Source of the DNA: Dama dama
Taxonomy: Eukaryota; Chordata; Mammalia; Artiodactyla; Cervidae
Direction: 5' to 3'
Length of the DNA stretch: 64,000 nt
Assembly: GCF_033118175.1 (NCBI RefSeq)
Contig: NC_083691.1
Coordinates: 15,783,001-15,847,000, forward strand
Part shown: in pieces, positions 63,726 through 64,000 of the stretch
Layout of the letters: the number at the start of each line of letters is the position of its first letter
Position numbering within the stretch: the stretch's first letter is position 1
The notes under the pieces: generated by a model
What the model was told of the DNA's origin: nothing
The model's database searches: none
Seen by the model: the letters and a program-made list of their open reading frames with translations, nothing else
Position numbers and translations under genes: made by a program

Positions 63726-64000
63726 TAACTTGGTCATAAATATCAGCTTTAATCATTATTATTTTATCCACTTTTAAGTGAAATGTTTGAGAAAACAGCT
63801 GTACCAGACTTTGATAGACAACATAGCATTTGAATCATCCAACTGACTCCACATGTTTGGTTCCCATTCTTACTGAGACAATTTCTGATTTTGCTTCTTT
63901 CATAGCTCAGTTGGCAGAAAATGAATTCACATTCACGCTGAAATGAAGTTTCCAGCCTGTGTGACACAGCTTTCCCATTAGAAAGGAACATACGGACATT
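63726..64000. other. Unique sequence to window end
   Basis: AT-moderate unique DNA with nothing recognised. Confidence 0.4.

Overview
This window is nuclear DNA of a ruminant, most likely a bovid (cattle, sheep, goat or a relative). The evidence is the repeat content. It has many tRNA-Glu/BovB chimeric SINEs (Bov-tA type), BovB (RTE-class) LINE fragments with the ACTGA-rich 3' tail, bovine-type L1 3' ends, and a background of old mammalian repeats (MIR, L2, MLT1). I found no host protein-coding exon, RNA gene or CpG-island promoter that I can support, so the window reads as intergenic or intronic sequence. The only long coding stretches belong to retrotransposons.

Layout. 0-10 kb: an L1 3' end, a SINE with clear target-site duplications (TSDs), nested MLT1 LTRs, a 660-bp polypyrimidine minisatellite, MIRs, a rearranged BovB with two inverted parts, and a SINE-SINE-BovB train ending near 9.94 kb. 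10-36 kb: a GC-richer part with few repeats and much unique sequence. It holds a 5'-inverted L1, dimeric SINEs, a SINE nested in an older SINE, a TG-rich array, a 28-bp minisatellite and a TATG/CATATG array. 36-53 kb: AT-richer, with MIR, L2 and SINE copies, and a 1.75-kb L1 with a perfect 16-bp TSD (44.3-46.1 kb). 53-61 kb: the most informative part. A 21-bp minisatellite was split by a minus-strand BovB, which was itself later hit by a 148-bp BovB 3' end. Next to it lies a 2.07-kb BovB with one uninterrupted 685-codon reading frame and a 48-bp perfect TSD. A diverged paralogue of its empty target site lies about 1 kb downstream. Further on, an endonuclease-only BovB piece sits inside an MLT1 LTR. 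61-64 kb: two SINEs, MIRs and a 172-bp AT-rich tandem duplication.

The elements do not form a pathway, but they record an order of insertion. BovB reverse transcriptase is the presumed engine for the Bov-tA SINEs, whose 3' ends copy the BovB tail. The best-preserved BovB frame here has YADG in place of the YADD catalytic box, and an older, broken copy at 8-10 kb still has the YADD codons but out of frame, so neither looks able to act. I see no previously undescribed gene system. Family names rest on recognising sequence by eye and memory, without a library search, and the boundaries of old repeats are approximate.
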